Below, piece after piece: positions 26,626 to 36,392 of a stretch of DNA of 64,000 nucleotides. Both the position numbers and the translations under genes were made by a program. This DNA comes from Oceanicaulis sp. BBD 1991-10. Its GTDB lineage: Bacteria > Pseudomonadota > Alphaproteobacteria > Caulobacterales > Maricaulaceae. How positions within the stretch are numbered: the first letter of the stretch is position 1; every line of letters starts with the position of its first letter. The notes beneath the pieces are model-generated. The model saw only the letters and a program-made list of their open reading frames with translations. It searched no databases and was not told where the DNA came from. The DNA lies in NCBI GenBank assembly GCA_001657295.1, contig LYSW01000002.1, positions 37,495-101,494 of the forward strand, written 5' to 3'.

Positions 26626-27143
26626 GAGGGGTGTTGACCGCGATCGGCCGCGCCGAGCGCTGGATCACCATCGGCGCCTTCGCGCTCATGGCGCTGGCGC
26701 TGTTAGCCGATGTGATCAGCCGCCGCCTGTTCCTGACCGGCCTGATCGGCGCGACCGAAGTCGCGGTCATGGGCATGGTGGCGGTCGCCATGTTCGGCGT
26801 CGGCATCGCAACGGACGAAGGCGCGCACCTGCGTCCGCGCCTGTTCGACCGTCTCATCCCGCCAGCCCTGGAGCCGCTGTTCGGCCGGATCGCCAGCGCG
26901 GTGACGGCGGCCTTCTTCGCGATATTCGCCGGCCTGTCCGGCTGGATGGTGATGGAGAGCTTCTTGCTCGGCGACCGGACGGAAATCCTGCGCGCGCCGA
27001 TCTGGACGCTGCAGGCGCTGATCTTCATCGCCTTTTCAACCAATGCGGTGCGCTTTCTCGCCTACGCCCTCGACCCCGCATTGAAACCCAGCGAGGACCT
27101 GGAAGAGAGCGCCGCAGGCGCGGCTGACGGGGAGGCCCGCTGA
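26622..27143 (+). CDS. dctQ: TRAP transporter small membrane subunit
   Basis: 173 residues with four predicted membrane helices (about 17-35, 48-68, 88-110 and 125-150), the DctQ architecture. It pairs with DctM to form the secondary transporter that uses the sodium gradient. It overlaps dctP by four bases and is followed by dctM after two. The C-terminal tail (about 158-173) is acidic. Confidence 0.9.
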   Translation: MRGVLTAIGRAERWITIGAFALMALALLADVISRRLFLTGLIGATEVAVMGMVAVAMFGVGIATDEGAHLRPRLFDRLIPPALEPLFGRIASAVTAAFFAIFAGLSGWMVMESFLLGDRTEILRAPIWTLQALIFIAFSTNAVRFLAYALDPALKPSEDLEESAAGAADGEAR

Positions 27144-27145
27144 TC

Positions 27146-28411
27146 ATGGAGATGTGGCTTCTTGTCGGACTGATCGTGCTGTTGATGGTGCTGCGCCAGC
27201 CGGTGCTGGTCCTGCTCGGTTGCGCGGCGCTGTTTGTGTATTCCGTCTTCTCCGACGGACGGCCGGAATATGCGGCTTACGACGTCTGGTTCGCCGTGAA
27301 CCAGGAGGTCTTGCTGGCGATTCCGCTCTTCGTGCTGGCTGGCGCGATCATGTCCAAGGGCACGATCGCCGAGCGCATCATCGATCTGATGCGCGAATTC
27401 ACCCGGCCGATCCCCGGCGGGTTGGCGTTGGCGGCGGTGTTGTCCTGCGCGGGCTTCGCAGCGATTTCCGGCTCCGCGGCGGTGACGCTGCTGGCAGTGG
27501 GCGGGATCATGTACAAGGCGCTGACCGAAGGCGGCTACACCAAAGGTTTCACCATCGGCGCTCTGTGTTCCGGCGGCGTGCTGGGCATCATCATTCCGCC
27601 GTCGATTCCGCTGATCCTCTACGGCTATATCACCCAGGTCTCCATCGCCCAGCTGTTCCTGGCCGGGATCGGCCCGGCCCTGGTGCTGGTGACGATCTTC
27701 GCGGGCTATGGCTTCATCACCAATCTCAAGCGCCGCGAAGGCGGCTGGCGCATCTCCGGCTTTGTCCGGGCCATCCGCCGCTCGATCTTCGCCGTGCCGA
27801 TCCCGGTGATCATACTGGGCGGGATTTATGGCGGCGTCTTCACGGTCACCGAGGCGGCGGCGGTGGCGGTCGTCGTCGCGGTGCTGGTCGAAGTGCTGCT
27901 GCACCGGGATTTGTCCCTGGGCGATCTCAAAGAGGTCACGGAAGATTCAGCCAAGCTCCTGGGCAGCCTTTATCCTGTTCTCGCCTTCGCCTTTTCGCTC
28001 AACGTCTTTCTCACCGCGGAAGGCGTGCCGCAGCAGCTGGTCGCCTCGCTCGATCAGATGATCGACGGCAAGGTCGAGTTCATGCTCGCCGCCAACCTGC
28101 TTCTGCTTTTGGTGGGCATGGTGATCGATGTCGGTTCGGCCACCCTGGTGCTGGCGCCCCTGCTGCAGCCGCTCGCCGAAGCCCAGGGCGTGGATCCGGT
28201 GCATTTCGGGATCGTGATGATCGTCAATCTGGGCATCGGCTATCTCACGCCGCCGCTCGGGCTCAACCTCATCGTCGCAATGGCGGCGTTCAAGGAAAGC
28301 TTCTGGACGGTGACCCGGGCGGTCCTGCCCTTCATCGCGCTGATGATGGCGGGGCTGATGGTGATCGCCTTCGTGCCGCAGATCGCGCTCTATTTCGTGA
28401 GCGGGGGCTAG
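27146..28411 (+). CDS. dctM: TRAP transporter large membrane subunit
   Basis: 421 residues, the standard DctM length, with 11 or 12 membrane helices. Typical motifs: AAISGSAAVTLLAVGGIMYKAL (here only noted by its SGSAAVT core, about 110-116), CSGGVLGIIIPPSIPLILYG core (IIIPPSIP, about 148-155), and LGIGYLTPPLGLNL near 368-381. It transports the DctP-bound organic acid. The last four bases overlap the 3' end of the convergent hydrolase gene. Confidence 0.94.
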   Translation: MEMWLLVGLIVLLMVLRQPVLVLLGCAALFVYSVFSDGRPEYAAYDVWFAVNQEVLLAIPLFVLAGAIMSKGTIAERIIDLMREFTRPIPGGLALAAVLSCAGFAAISGSAAVTLLAVGGIMYKALTEGGYTKGFTIGALCSGGVLGIIIPPSIPLILYGYITQVSIAQLFLAGIGPALVLVTIFAGYGFITNLKRREGGWRISGFVRAIRRSIFAVPIPVIILGGIYGGVFTVTEAAAVAVVVAVLVEVLLHRDLSLGDLKEVTEDSAKLLGSLYPVLAFAFSLNVFLTAEGVPQQLVASLDQMIDGKVEFMLAANLLLLLVGMVIDVGSATLVLAPLLQPLAEAQGVDPVHFGIVMIVNLGIGYLTPPLGLNLIVAMAAFKESFWTVTRAVLPFIALMMAGLMVIAFVPQIALYFVSGG

Positions 28412-29487
28412 AGACCGGTCTCCGCCTGGATCGCCGCGGTGAGCCGGGCGTGAAGGGCCAGCGGATCCAGCGCCGCGTCCAGCTCGGCCTGGGTCCCCGC
28501 CCGGGCCATCGCGTCCTCGCGCAGGCCGCGCCAGATCGCCAGCAGAAAGCCGCCATGCTCGTCGGGGCGCCAGTTTGCACGCGGCGCCGGCTGCGCCAGG
28601 CTGGCGAGCAAGCGAGCGTCGCCGGGATTCCGCGTCGCCGCGCCTCCCGCGTGCGCGGCCAGGTGAGCCGCCATCTCCGCCAGCGCCGTGTCCCGGTCGG
28701 CGCCCCAGCGCGCCAGACGGACCGTGCGCGACACCTGCGTCAGACGATCAAGATGCGCCGCCAGCGGATCGCGCGCCATGGCGCCGATCAGGGTCGGGCA
28801 GGCGACCCGGTCCGGCCCGTCCTGGCCGTGACGTGCGAAGGCGGACCGGTAAGGCGAGACATAGCTGCGCCAGGCCGTCAGCCAGTCGCGCAGGCGGCGA
28901 AGACGCGTGCTCATATCCGTCGCCGAGGGCGCCATACGCGCCGCCAGGCTGCGCTCATACCAGGGAAAGAAAAGGCGCTGCTCCTCCAGCCGCGCCCAGG
29001 TTTTCGCCAGATGCGACCCGTCCCAGACCGGCGGGTAGACCTCGCAATAATGCTCAAGATGAGAGGCGCGTTCCGCCTCGGTCCAAACCGCGTAGCCGTC
29101 CAGCGCCAGCGCGGCGATCCGGTCCGGCGCGGCGAGGGCGGCGCTCATCGCGGTCCCCGCGCCGGTGTGAAAGCCGTAAAGCCCGGCGCGCTGAACGCCG
29201 AACGCATCCATCACCGCCAGCACATGGGCGGCGTAGTCCGCGCTTTGCGGCTCGCTCTCAGCCAGCGGCGCCGACAGGCCGTTGCCGGGCGTGTCCAGAC
29301 CGATGACGTCACACTCAGGCTCGAGACGCCTGGCGATCGCGTGCAGGCTGGAGGCGCTTTCCGGCGAACCATGCAGGAGGAATACGGCCGGCGCTCCCGC
29401 CCGACCGGCGCGCCGGTAATGCACCGCGGCTCCATTAATCCGTAGCGCGCCGCGCCGACCCCAGCAGTGCTCGGCGCGAGCGCTCAC
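28408..29487 (-). CDS. Alpha/beta hydrolase with altered nucleophile elbow
   Basis: 359 residues from a GTG at 29487 that overlaps the preceding stop (GTGA). Alpha/beta-hydrolase N-terminus: AVFLLHGSPESASS (oxyanion, about 34-47) and DVIGLDTPGNGLS. The elbow, normally GxSxG, reads GFHTGAG (about 104-110), so the usual serine is replaced by His. Related hydrolases with GxHTGA elbows exist, so this is a subfamily feature and not necessarily decay, but classical esterase activity is not supported. It is the third gene of the minus operon VOC-MDR-hydrolase that starts beside operator site D. Confidence 0.75.
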   Translation of the reverse strand: MSARAEHCWGRRGALRINGAAVHYRRAGRAGAPAVFLLHGSPESASSLHAIARRLEPECDVIGLDTPGNGLSAPLAESEPQSADYAAHVLAVMDAFGVQRAGLYGFHTGAGTAMSAALAAPDRIAALALDGYAVWTEAERASHLEHYCEVYPPVWDGSHLAKTWARLEEQRLFFPWYERSLAARMAPSATDMSTRLRRLRDWLTAWRSYVSPYRSAFARHGQDGPDRVACPTLIGAMARDPLAAHLDRLTQVSRTVRLARWGADRDTALAEMAAHLAAHAGGAATRNPGDARLLASLAQPAPRANWRPDEHGGFLLAIWRGLREDAMARAGTQAELDAALDPLALHARLTAAIQAETGL

Positions 29488-30479
29488 AGGGCGATCAGCG
29501 CCTTGCCGGTATTGCGGCCCGAGACCAGGCGCTCGAACACCGCAGGCGCTTCGGCGAGACCCTGGGCGCGATCTTCTGCGATGGTCAGACGGCCTTCGCG
29601 CGCCAGCGGCGCGGCTTCAGAGAGAAACTCCTCCCAGCGGTCGTAAAAATCATAAACCACCAGCCCGTGCAGCTTGGCGCGCTTGCCGATCACCATGCCG
29701 ATGGGCAGGCCCGGCGCTGGCTGGTCGGCGTGGTAGTGGGCGGCGAGCCCGCACAGCACAACCCGGCCATAGGCCGCCATATGGGTCAGAGCCAGCATCA
29801 GCATGTCCACCGACACATTCTCGAAATGCACGCTGATCCTGCCGCCATAGCGCTCCGCCAGCTGATCGCGCCAGCTCTCGCTGCGATGATCAAAGCACGC
29901 GTCGAAGCCGTAGCGGCCGGTGACCAGGGCGCATTTCTCCGGCCCGCCGGCGATGCCGATCACCTCCGCTGCGCCGCGCGCGCGGGCGATCTGGCCGACC
30001 GCGCCGCCGACCGCGCCGGCGGCCGCGTCCACGAGGACAACATCACCTTCGCCGACTTTGGCCAATTGGGTGATGCCGGCCCAGGCCGTCAGGCCCGGCA
30101 TGCCGAGCGCGCTGAGATAAATCGCCGGATCAAGGCCCCTGACATCGATCTTGCGCGCATCTGACGCGGCGGCGCCGGTCACCTCGCGCCAGCCGGCATC
30201 CATGACGTAAACCCAGTCGCCGACGGCATGTTCGGCCGACTGGCTTTCGATCACCCGGCCGACGCCGTGGCCGGGAATGGCTTCAATCATCGGCTCCGGC
30301 GCCGGCTCGCCCATATGCCGGCCGCGCAGGCGGGAGCCGACATAGGGGTCCATGGAGATATGGCTGAGCTGCACCCGCACGCCGCCCTTGGGACATACCG
30401 GCGGGGCGGCGTCGATCACGGCGAAATCCGCTGCGGCGGGGCGGTGATCGAGGGCGTGGGCGAGGACGACCTGTTTCAA
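29484..30479 (-). CDS. Zinc-independent MDR oxidoreductase (CurA/PTGR-like)
   Basis: About 331 residues from a TTG at 30479 that overlaps the stop of the VOC gene (TTGA); a longer in-frame extension runs antisense through that gene's frame and is rejected. Features: SHISMDPYVGSRLRG (about 42-56), the GMPGLTAWAGI segment and the nucleotide-binding VDAAAGAVGGAVGQIA. No zinc-binding cysteines. This is the NADP(H)-dependent 2-alkenal/prostaglandin reductase branch that reduces alpha,beta-unsaturated carbonyls. It is the middle gene of the VOC-MDR-hydrolase operon. Confidence 0.85.
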   Translation of the reverse strand: MKQVVLAHALDHRPAAADFAVIDAAPPVCPKGGVRVQLSHISMDPYVGSRLRGRHMGEPAPEPMIEAIPGHGVGRVIESQSAEHAVGDWVYVMDAGWREVTGAAASDARKIDVRGLDPAIYLSALGMPGLTAWAGITQLAKVGEGDVVLVDAAAGAVGGAVGQIARARGAAEVIGIAGGPEKCALVTGRYGFDACFDHRSESWRDQLAERYGGRISVHFENVSVDMLMLALTHMAAYGRVVLCGLAAHYHADQPAPGLPIGMVIGKRAKLHGLVVYDFYDRWEEFLSEAAPLAREGRLTIAEDRAQGLAEAPAVFERLVSGRNTGKALIAL

Positions 30480-31357
30480 AGTTCGACCACTTCCACCAAC
30501 AGCCCATCCGGGCCGCGCAAGACGCCGGATCGCTTGCCGCCATATATCGCGCCTTCGCGCACCCTGGGCTCGGTGACCCAATCGCCGCATACGGAGTTAA
30601 AGTCGGGATGGGCGAAGGTGCCGACGCTGGCGCCCGGCCACATCATGCCGTCCTGGCGCGGACGCGGCGTTGCGGTCTCGGGATATTGGTCGAGCTCCAG
30701 GAAGACATCGCGCTCGTGCACGGCGGTGGAGATCGTGTGAAGGTCGGTGCGCGGCGTGCCGTAGGCGTCGGCCAGCATGTGATATTCGATGTCCATCACC
30801 CGGCCGGTCGCAAAGCCGAGCGTCTCTTCAAACCATTTCAACCCGGCCTGCATGTCCGAGCAGCCGATGACCAGGATGAAGAGCCGGTCGATCGGCGCCG
30901 TCGCGCGCGGCAGATCGAATGCCGGCAGATTGTCCCGAATCTGAGTCAGATAGACGATCTCGCCGTCCGGGCCCTTCACCTGCATGGGATAGATGGCGGG
31001 CAAGCCGTCAATCTCGCGCGGCGGGCCGATGACCTCAAACGGGCTGTCCTTGATCCGCTCATGGGTCGCGAGCACGTCCTGCACGCAGATTTCGATGGCG
31101 TTCCAGCCATAGGTCCGCAGCGGCGCATATCCGTTGACGGCAGGCTGCTCGGTCAAGCGCAGATAGATGTCCGCGCCCGACGCCGGCTGCATCACGACAG
31201 ATCGCGCGTCGGTCGCCGCTGGCGCGTCGAACGCGGCGGCGAGGTCCGCGCCCAGCGGGCCGCGCTCGATCACCGCGTAGTCCAGAAAATCGCGATAGCG
31301 CGCTTCAGCGGCGTCCAGATCCGCAACAGACAAGGTGGCGGCGCGCAGGAGTTTCAT
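30476..31357 (-). CDS. Two-domain VOC (glyoxalase/dioxygenase-fold) protein
   Basis: 293 residues in two similar halves, each with the VOC start: LSVADLDAAEARYRDFLDY (about 9-27) and LVIGCSDMQAGLKWFEETLGF (about 162-182). The halves end DGEIVYLTQI and DGLLVEVVEL, the usual final strand with a Glu ligand candidate. The His ligands of extradiol dioxygenases are not evident at canonical places, so the reaction is open. It is the first gene of the minus operon, 30 bases downstream of operator site D. Confidence 0.8.
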   Translation of the reverse strand: MKLLRAATLSVADLDAAEARYRDFLDYAVIERGPLGADLAAAFDAPAATDARSVVMQPASGADIYLRLTEQPAVNGYAPLRTYGWNAIEICVQDVLATHERIKDSPFEVIGPPREIDGLPAIYPMQVKGPDGEIVYLTQIRDNLPAFDLPRATAPIDRLFILVIGCSDMQAGLKWFEETLGFATGRVMDIEYHMLADAYGTPRTDLHTISTAVHERDVFLELDQYPETATPRPRQDGMMWPGASVGTFAHPDFNSVCGDWVTEPRVREGAIYGGKRSGVLRGPDGLLVEVVEL

Positions 31358-31387
31358 GTCGTCAGCCCTTCATTGGTGCGCTCGGCA

Positions 31388-31403
31388 AGTTGGTATACCC
31401 TTT
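31388..31403. promoter_or_regulatory. Operator site D (putative GntR site)
   Basis: AGTTGGTATACCCTTT lies between the divergent VOC gene (start 31357) and a secreted-protein gene (start 31444). The centre GGTATACC is palindromic and the core TATACCCTTT (31394-31403) matches the other three sites. Confidence 0.5.
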
Positions 31404-31443
31404 CGGCCAAGTCAAAGCCTCAGCCCGACAAAAGGACGCCGCA

Positions 31444-32208
31444 ATGCGCTTTTTCCTGTCCGTGACCCTGATCGGCGCCGCGGCGTCGACGTCCGCTTTC
31501 GCCGAACCCGGGCCGGTCGGCGCGCCGGATAGGCTGACGGCGAGCGAGATCATCGAGCGCGCCTATGCGGAAAATGGCGGGGACGCCTGGGTCAATCCGG
31601 AAAGCCTCTACATGGAAGGCCACGCCCTGTTCTGGCGGGGCGAGAGTTTCGTGCGCTATGAGCCCTATCGGATGTGGCGCGTCTATCCGCAGGTCAAAGA
31701 GGACGCCCACGCCGCCGACGGCCGCGTGCGCATCGAAGCCTTCAATGAGGGCGAAGTCGTTTTCCAGCTCAGCTTTGACGGCGAGCATACCTATGACCAG
31801 ACCGGCCGGCTGGAGGAAGCGGCGGATTCAGACCGGTGGGCGTCCAATTTCGGCTTCGGCGTGATCCGCCACGCTTTGGACGACGGCTATCAATTGCGCC
31901 GCGGTCCGGACGATTATGTGGACGGGCAGGCGGCCTACACGGTCACCATCATCGATCCGGCCGGGGGCGAAACGCTGTTCAATATCCGCCATGACGACTT
32001 CGCGGTGGTGCGCGTCGGCTTCGACACGCCGCGCGGCTGGCATGAACGGCTCTATTCCGGGTTTTACCGCAATGAAGAGGGCGGTTGGCGCCAGCCTTTG
32101 CGCATCCGGCTGTTCTACAATGGCGTGAAGGCGAACGAGATCTACTGGACGGCGTTCCAGACCGGTGAGGATTATCCGGTCGCGCTGTTTCAGATCGAGG
32201 AAGACTAG
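31444..32208 (+). CDS. Secreted protein, LolA-like pattern
   Basis: 254 residues from the ATG at 31444 (AAAAGGA upstream); the start further 5' lacks a signal. Signal peptide about 1-21 (ASTSAFAEP). The mature domain begins LTASEIIERAYAENGGDAWVNPESL and is beta-rich, like the outer-membrane-lipoprotein carrier (LolA/LppX) fold, though I cannot confirm the family. It is divergent from the VOC operon with operator site D between them, so it probably belongs to the same regulon, perhaps as a periplasmic binding or carrier protein. Confidence 0.6.
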   Translation: MRFFLSVTLIGAAASTSAFAEPGPVGAPDRLTASEIIERAYAENGGDAWVNPESLYMEGHALFWRGESFVRYEPYRMWRVYPQVKEDAHAADGRVRIEAFNEGEVVFQLSFDGEHTYDQTGRLEEAADSDRWASNFGFGVIRHALDDGYQLRRGPDDYVDGQAAYTVTIIDPAGGETLFNIRHDDFAVVRVGFDTPRGWHERLYSGFYRNEEGGWRQPLRIRLFYNGVKANEIYWTAFQTGEDYPVALFQIEED

Positions 32209-32212
32209 CGCC

Positions 32213-33286
32213 TTAAGGCATGTCATCGCTTGGAAAGCGCGGCACGCCCATATGGTCGGTCGCGTTTTCGCGGTCCCTCTGCATGGAGCGCTGGACCGCA
32301 GGGGTGTTGAGCGCCTCGCGCCGCGACTCTCGAAGGCCCGTGAGGATGCGGCCGATCCGGGAGTCGGTCACGCCTGCCTGGGACAGCTGGAAGGCCAGCC
32401 GGTCCATATCCTCCAAAAACTCCGGCGGTTCTTCACCCAGCCCCATCAGCCCGAACCGAGCCAGGCGCGGCGCGGCCAATTGACTGCCTTCCGGACAGTC
32501 GAAAGCCTCGTGGTTGGCGTCTGAGGAGGACAGGCAGAAATTCTCCCGCACCGTGCCGTGCACGCCGCCCGCAAAATCGGCGATGATCCTGAAATCCTCC
32601 GGGTCCAGTCGCGTTTCGACGCGCGCGAGTATGTCCGCGAAGCTGGGCGGTCGCGCCCGAACCGGCGGCGGCGGCGGATCGGGGTCGGGCTGTGCGGTCG
32701 CCACAGGCTGGCTGGAATCGGTCGGCACGGCGAAGGCCGGCGGCGGCGCGGCGGGAGCGGCTTGCCGGGAAGCGCTGGGAGCGGGCGGCGCCAAGGCCGG
32801 CGCGTCGGCCGCCTCCGGCGGCGCCGTCAGGATGGCGTCCGGCGCCGGGGCAGGGGCCGGGGCCGCGATCACGGGTTCGACCGGCTCGGGCTCGGCCGCG
32901 GGCGCCGGCGGATCAGGCTCGGCGGCGTCTAAAGGGGCTGCGATCGGCGGCTCCGCGCCGGCGTCTGACGTCTCCGCGCCGGCGCCGCTTTGACCCGCGG
33001 CGTCAGCATCGCCGGCCCGCCCGCCCGCGAGCGGCGGTTCGAACAAGGGCGCGTCGGTTTCCGCATTCGGGCCGCCGGCGACAGTATAGAGGCGAACTTC
33101 CATGGCCTGGCCGATCCGCTCCGCTTCGTTGAGCACGGCCGGCGGCAGGATCAGCAGCGCGGCCAACGCCACAGCGTGCAGGGCGACCGCGACGCCATAG
33201 CCGGTCGTCCGCCGCCTCAGCTCGGTCGATGCAAAGACGTCGCTCGCCAAAGGGACGGCGGCGGGAAAGGTCAGGCTGGCGCTCAC
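32213..33286 (-). CDS. TonB-like Pro/Ala-rich membrane-anchored protein
   Basis: 357 residues. A short cytoplasmic N-terminus, one membrane helix (about 30-50, ending LILPPAV), then a long proline/alanine/acidic linker (about 75-215) with alternating AP and EP, as in TonB or TolA. The C-terminal part (about 220-357) is helical with two cysteines (CLSSSDANHEAFDC) and does not look like the canonical TonB C-terminal domain. It is probably anchored in the inner membrane and spans the periplasm. Function unknown; there are no ExbBD genes nearby. Confidence 0.6.
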   Translation of the reverse strand: MSASLTFPAAVPLASDVFASTELRRRTTGYGVAVALHAVALAALLILPPAVLNEAERIGQAMEVRLYTVAGGPNAETDAPLFEPPLAGGRAGDADAAGQSGAGAETSDAGAEPPIAAPLDAAEPDPPAPAAEPEPVEPVIAAPAPAPAPDAILTAPPEAADAPALAPPAPSASRQAAPAAPPPAFAVPTDSSQPVATAQPDPDPPPPPVRARPPSFADILARVETRLDPEDFRIIADFAGGVHGTVRENFCLSSSDANHEAFDCPEGSQLAAPRLARFGLMGLGEEPPEFLEDMDRLAFQLSQAGVTDSRIGRILTGLRESRREALNTPAVQRSMQRDRENATDHMGVPRFPSDDMP

Positions 33287-33364
33287 GCCCTAACAGATGG
33301 CCGACACAGCCTGCAGCTTCAAATGAAATTGGTGAGAGGCCGCAGTGAAACGCGGCCGGCGCCG

Positions 33365-33517
33365 TCACCGCGCGCTGGCGCCGGCGGCGGCGTCGACGAA
33401 ATAGATTTCGTTGAACCCGTGTGCGCTGGAGGCGTGAAAGACATAGGCGACGACCGCCAAAAGGAGCGCGGCGAGAATGAGGCCGGTCCAGCCGCCTGCT
33501 GAGTTTCGCTTGCTCAT
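33365..33517 (-). CDS. Small single-pass membrane protein
   Basis: 50 residues from the ATG at 33517, with a strong GGGAGG ribosome site about seven bases upstream. A charged N-terminus (MSKRNSAGG) is followed by one membrane helix (WTGLILAALLLAVVAYVF) and a short periplasmic tail. Not recognised. It lies upstream of the TonB-like gene on the same strand, with a 78-bp gap. Confidence 0.65.
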   Translation of the reverse strand: MSKRNSAGGWTGLILAALLLAVVAYVFHASSAHGFNEIYFVDAAAGASAR

Positions 33518-33696
33518 CGTCCACCTCCCCCGAGGCTGAAGGCGCATTCACCAAGCTGAACCGCCGATGAATGACAGGGTCAGGCCGGTGCAAGGCGCGC
33601 ACTGGGCTGGATTGCGGCGAAGCGAAGGTGAATTGGGGCGATTTTCGGGCAGGCGTCGGCTTGCTCTTGCGGCCCGGCGCGGCGCAGTCTGGCGCC

Positions 33697-35474
<1,778 letters not shown>

Positions 35475-35597
35475 ATCATTGGTTCGCGCGCATGCCATAG
35501 GTCTAATCTATGTCTCGCCACGCTATTCTGAATTGGATTTTTCAGCCCTGCGGGTCCATGAAGACTTCTGAATTCGCGAGCGAAAAGGAGGCTCGAC

Positions 35598-36065
35598 ATG
35601 GACATCAATATGGGACTGGACAAGGCGCAACGCGAAGCGATGGCCGAAGCGGTCGGCGCGCTTCTGGCGGACACCTATGCGCTGTATTTCAAGACGCACG
35701 CCTACCACTGGAACGTCACCGGGCCGCGCTTTCACGACCTGCATACGATGTTCGAGCTGCAGTATAACGAGCTGTGGACCGCCACCGACGCGATCGCCGA
35801 GCGCATCCGCGCGCTGGGCGTGATGGCCCCGATCTCCTACGGGGAAATGGCGGCGAACTCCGCCATCGGCTTCGACGACGCCACGCCGGACGCCGACACG
35901 ATGGTCGCCAATCTGGTTTCCGGCCATGAGCAGGTCGTCGCCACCGCGCGCAAGGCTTTGAAGCTGGCGGAAGACAATGGCGATGAAGCCACGTCCGATC
36001 TGGTCGCGCCGCGCATCACGGCCCATGAAAAGACCGCCTGGATGCTGCGCGCGACGCTGGCGTAG
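35598..36065 (+). CDS. dps: Dps/ferritin-like DNA-binding protein
   Basis: 155 residues. Ferritin-like four-helix fold with the Dps ferroxidase motif: KTHAYHWNVTGPRFHDLHTMFELQ is represented by its HWNVTG (about 33-38) and FHDLHTMFE (about 40-48). It oxidises and stores iron and protects DNA under oxidative stress as a dodecamer. ATG at 35598 with AAAAGGAGG upstream, so expression is expected to be strong. A terminator lies 27 bases after the stop. Confidence 0.95.
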   Translation: MDINMGLDKAQREAMAEAVGALLADTYALYFKTHAYHWNVTGPRFHDLHTMFELQYNELWTATDAIAERIRALGVMAPISYGEMAANSAIGFDDATPDADTMVANLVSGHEQVVATARKALKLAEDNGDEATSDLVAPRITAHEKTAWMLRATLA

Positions 36066-36092
36066 GCGAAAGCCGCACCGAAGAAGATGCAA

Positions 36093-36128
36093 GCGCCCCG
36101 TCAAACTTGGCGGGGCGCGTTGCGTTTT
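36093..36128 (+). terminator. Intrinsic terminator of dps
   Basis: The perfect 8-bp stem GCGCCCCG (36093-36100) pairs with CGGGGCGC (36111-36118) and is followed by GTTGCGTTTT. Confidence 0.8.
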
Positions 36129-36392
36129 GCGGCTCGGAAAGAAAAAAGAGCCGGCCCCGCTTGGCGGTGACCGGCTCTGTAAGTCTTCCATACCAGTTCG
36201 GGGAGGAGACGGTATGGGCAAAAGGGAAGACAGCGGCGTCGCCGCCGTTTCACGAGGGCGTATATGCGCTCCGGCCCGGCGGTCTTCAAGGCGGTCCAGC
36301 GAATATCCGCTATGCATTTTTGCTGCGATGTCGTGGAGCTGACATGGGGCTGCCGCATAGCGGTCATATTCGGCCCGAAGCCGCCGTTCCGG
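36129..36392. other. Intergenic region between dps and the nitrilase-fold gene
   Basis: No convincing gene in this stretch. It holds the minus-strand hairpin at 36141-36178 and a 42-codon plus-strand frame at 36213-36341 that has a strong GGGGAGGAG leader but a composition unlike a protein. The region may be a long 3' untranslated leader-out for the minus-strand nitrilase-fold gene. Confidence 0.4.
36141..36178 (-). terminator. Intrinsic terminator, minus strand
   Basis: The 8-bp stem AGAGCCGG pairs across a 16-base loop (36147-36154 with 36171-36178) and, read on the minus strand, is followed by TTTTTTC. It is the only terminator-like signal for the nitrilase-fold gene, although about 215 bases past its stop. 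Confidence 0.7.

Noticed and set aside
27154..29445. Open frame of 763 codons on the plus strand
   Set aside because: Runs out of frame through dctM and antisense to the hydrolase and has shadow composition (Arg/Gly/Ala rich); both real genes have family motifs.
36213..36341. 42-codon plus-strand frame with strong GGGGAGGAG leader
   Set aside because: The product is Arg/Ser/Cys rich with no helix or conserved-looking motif, and it sits in a terminator region.
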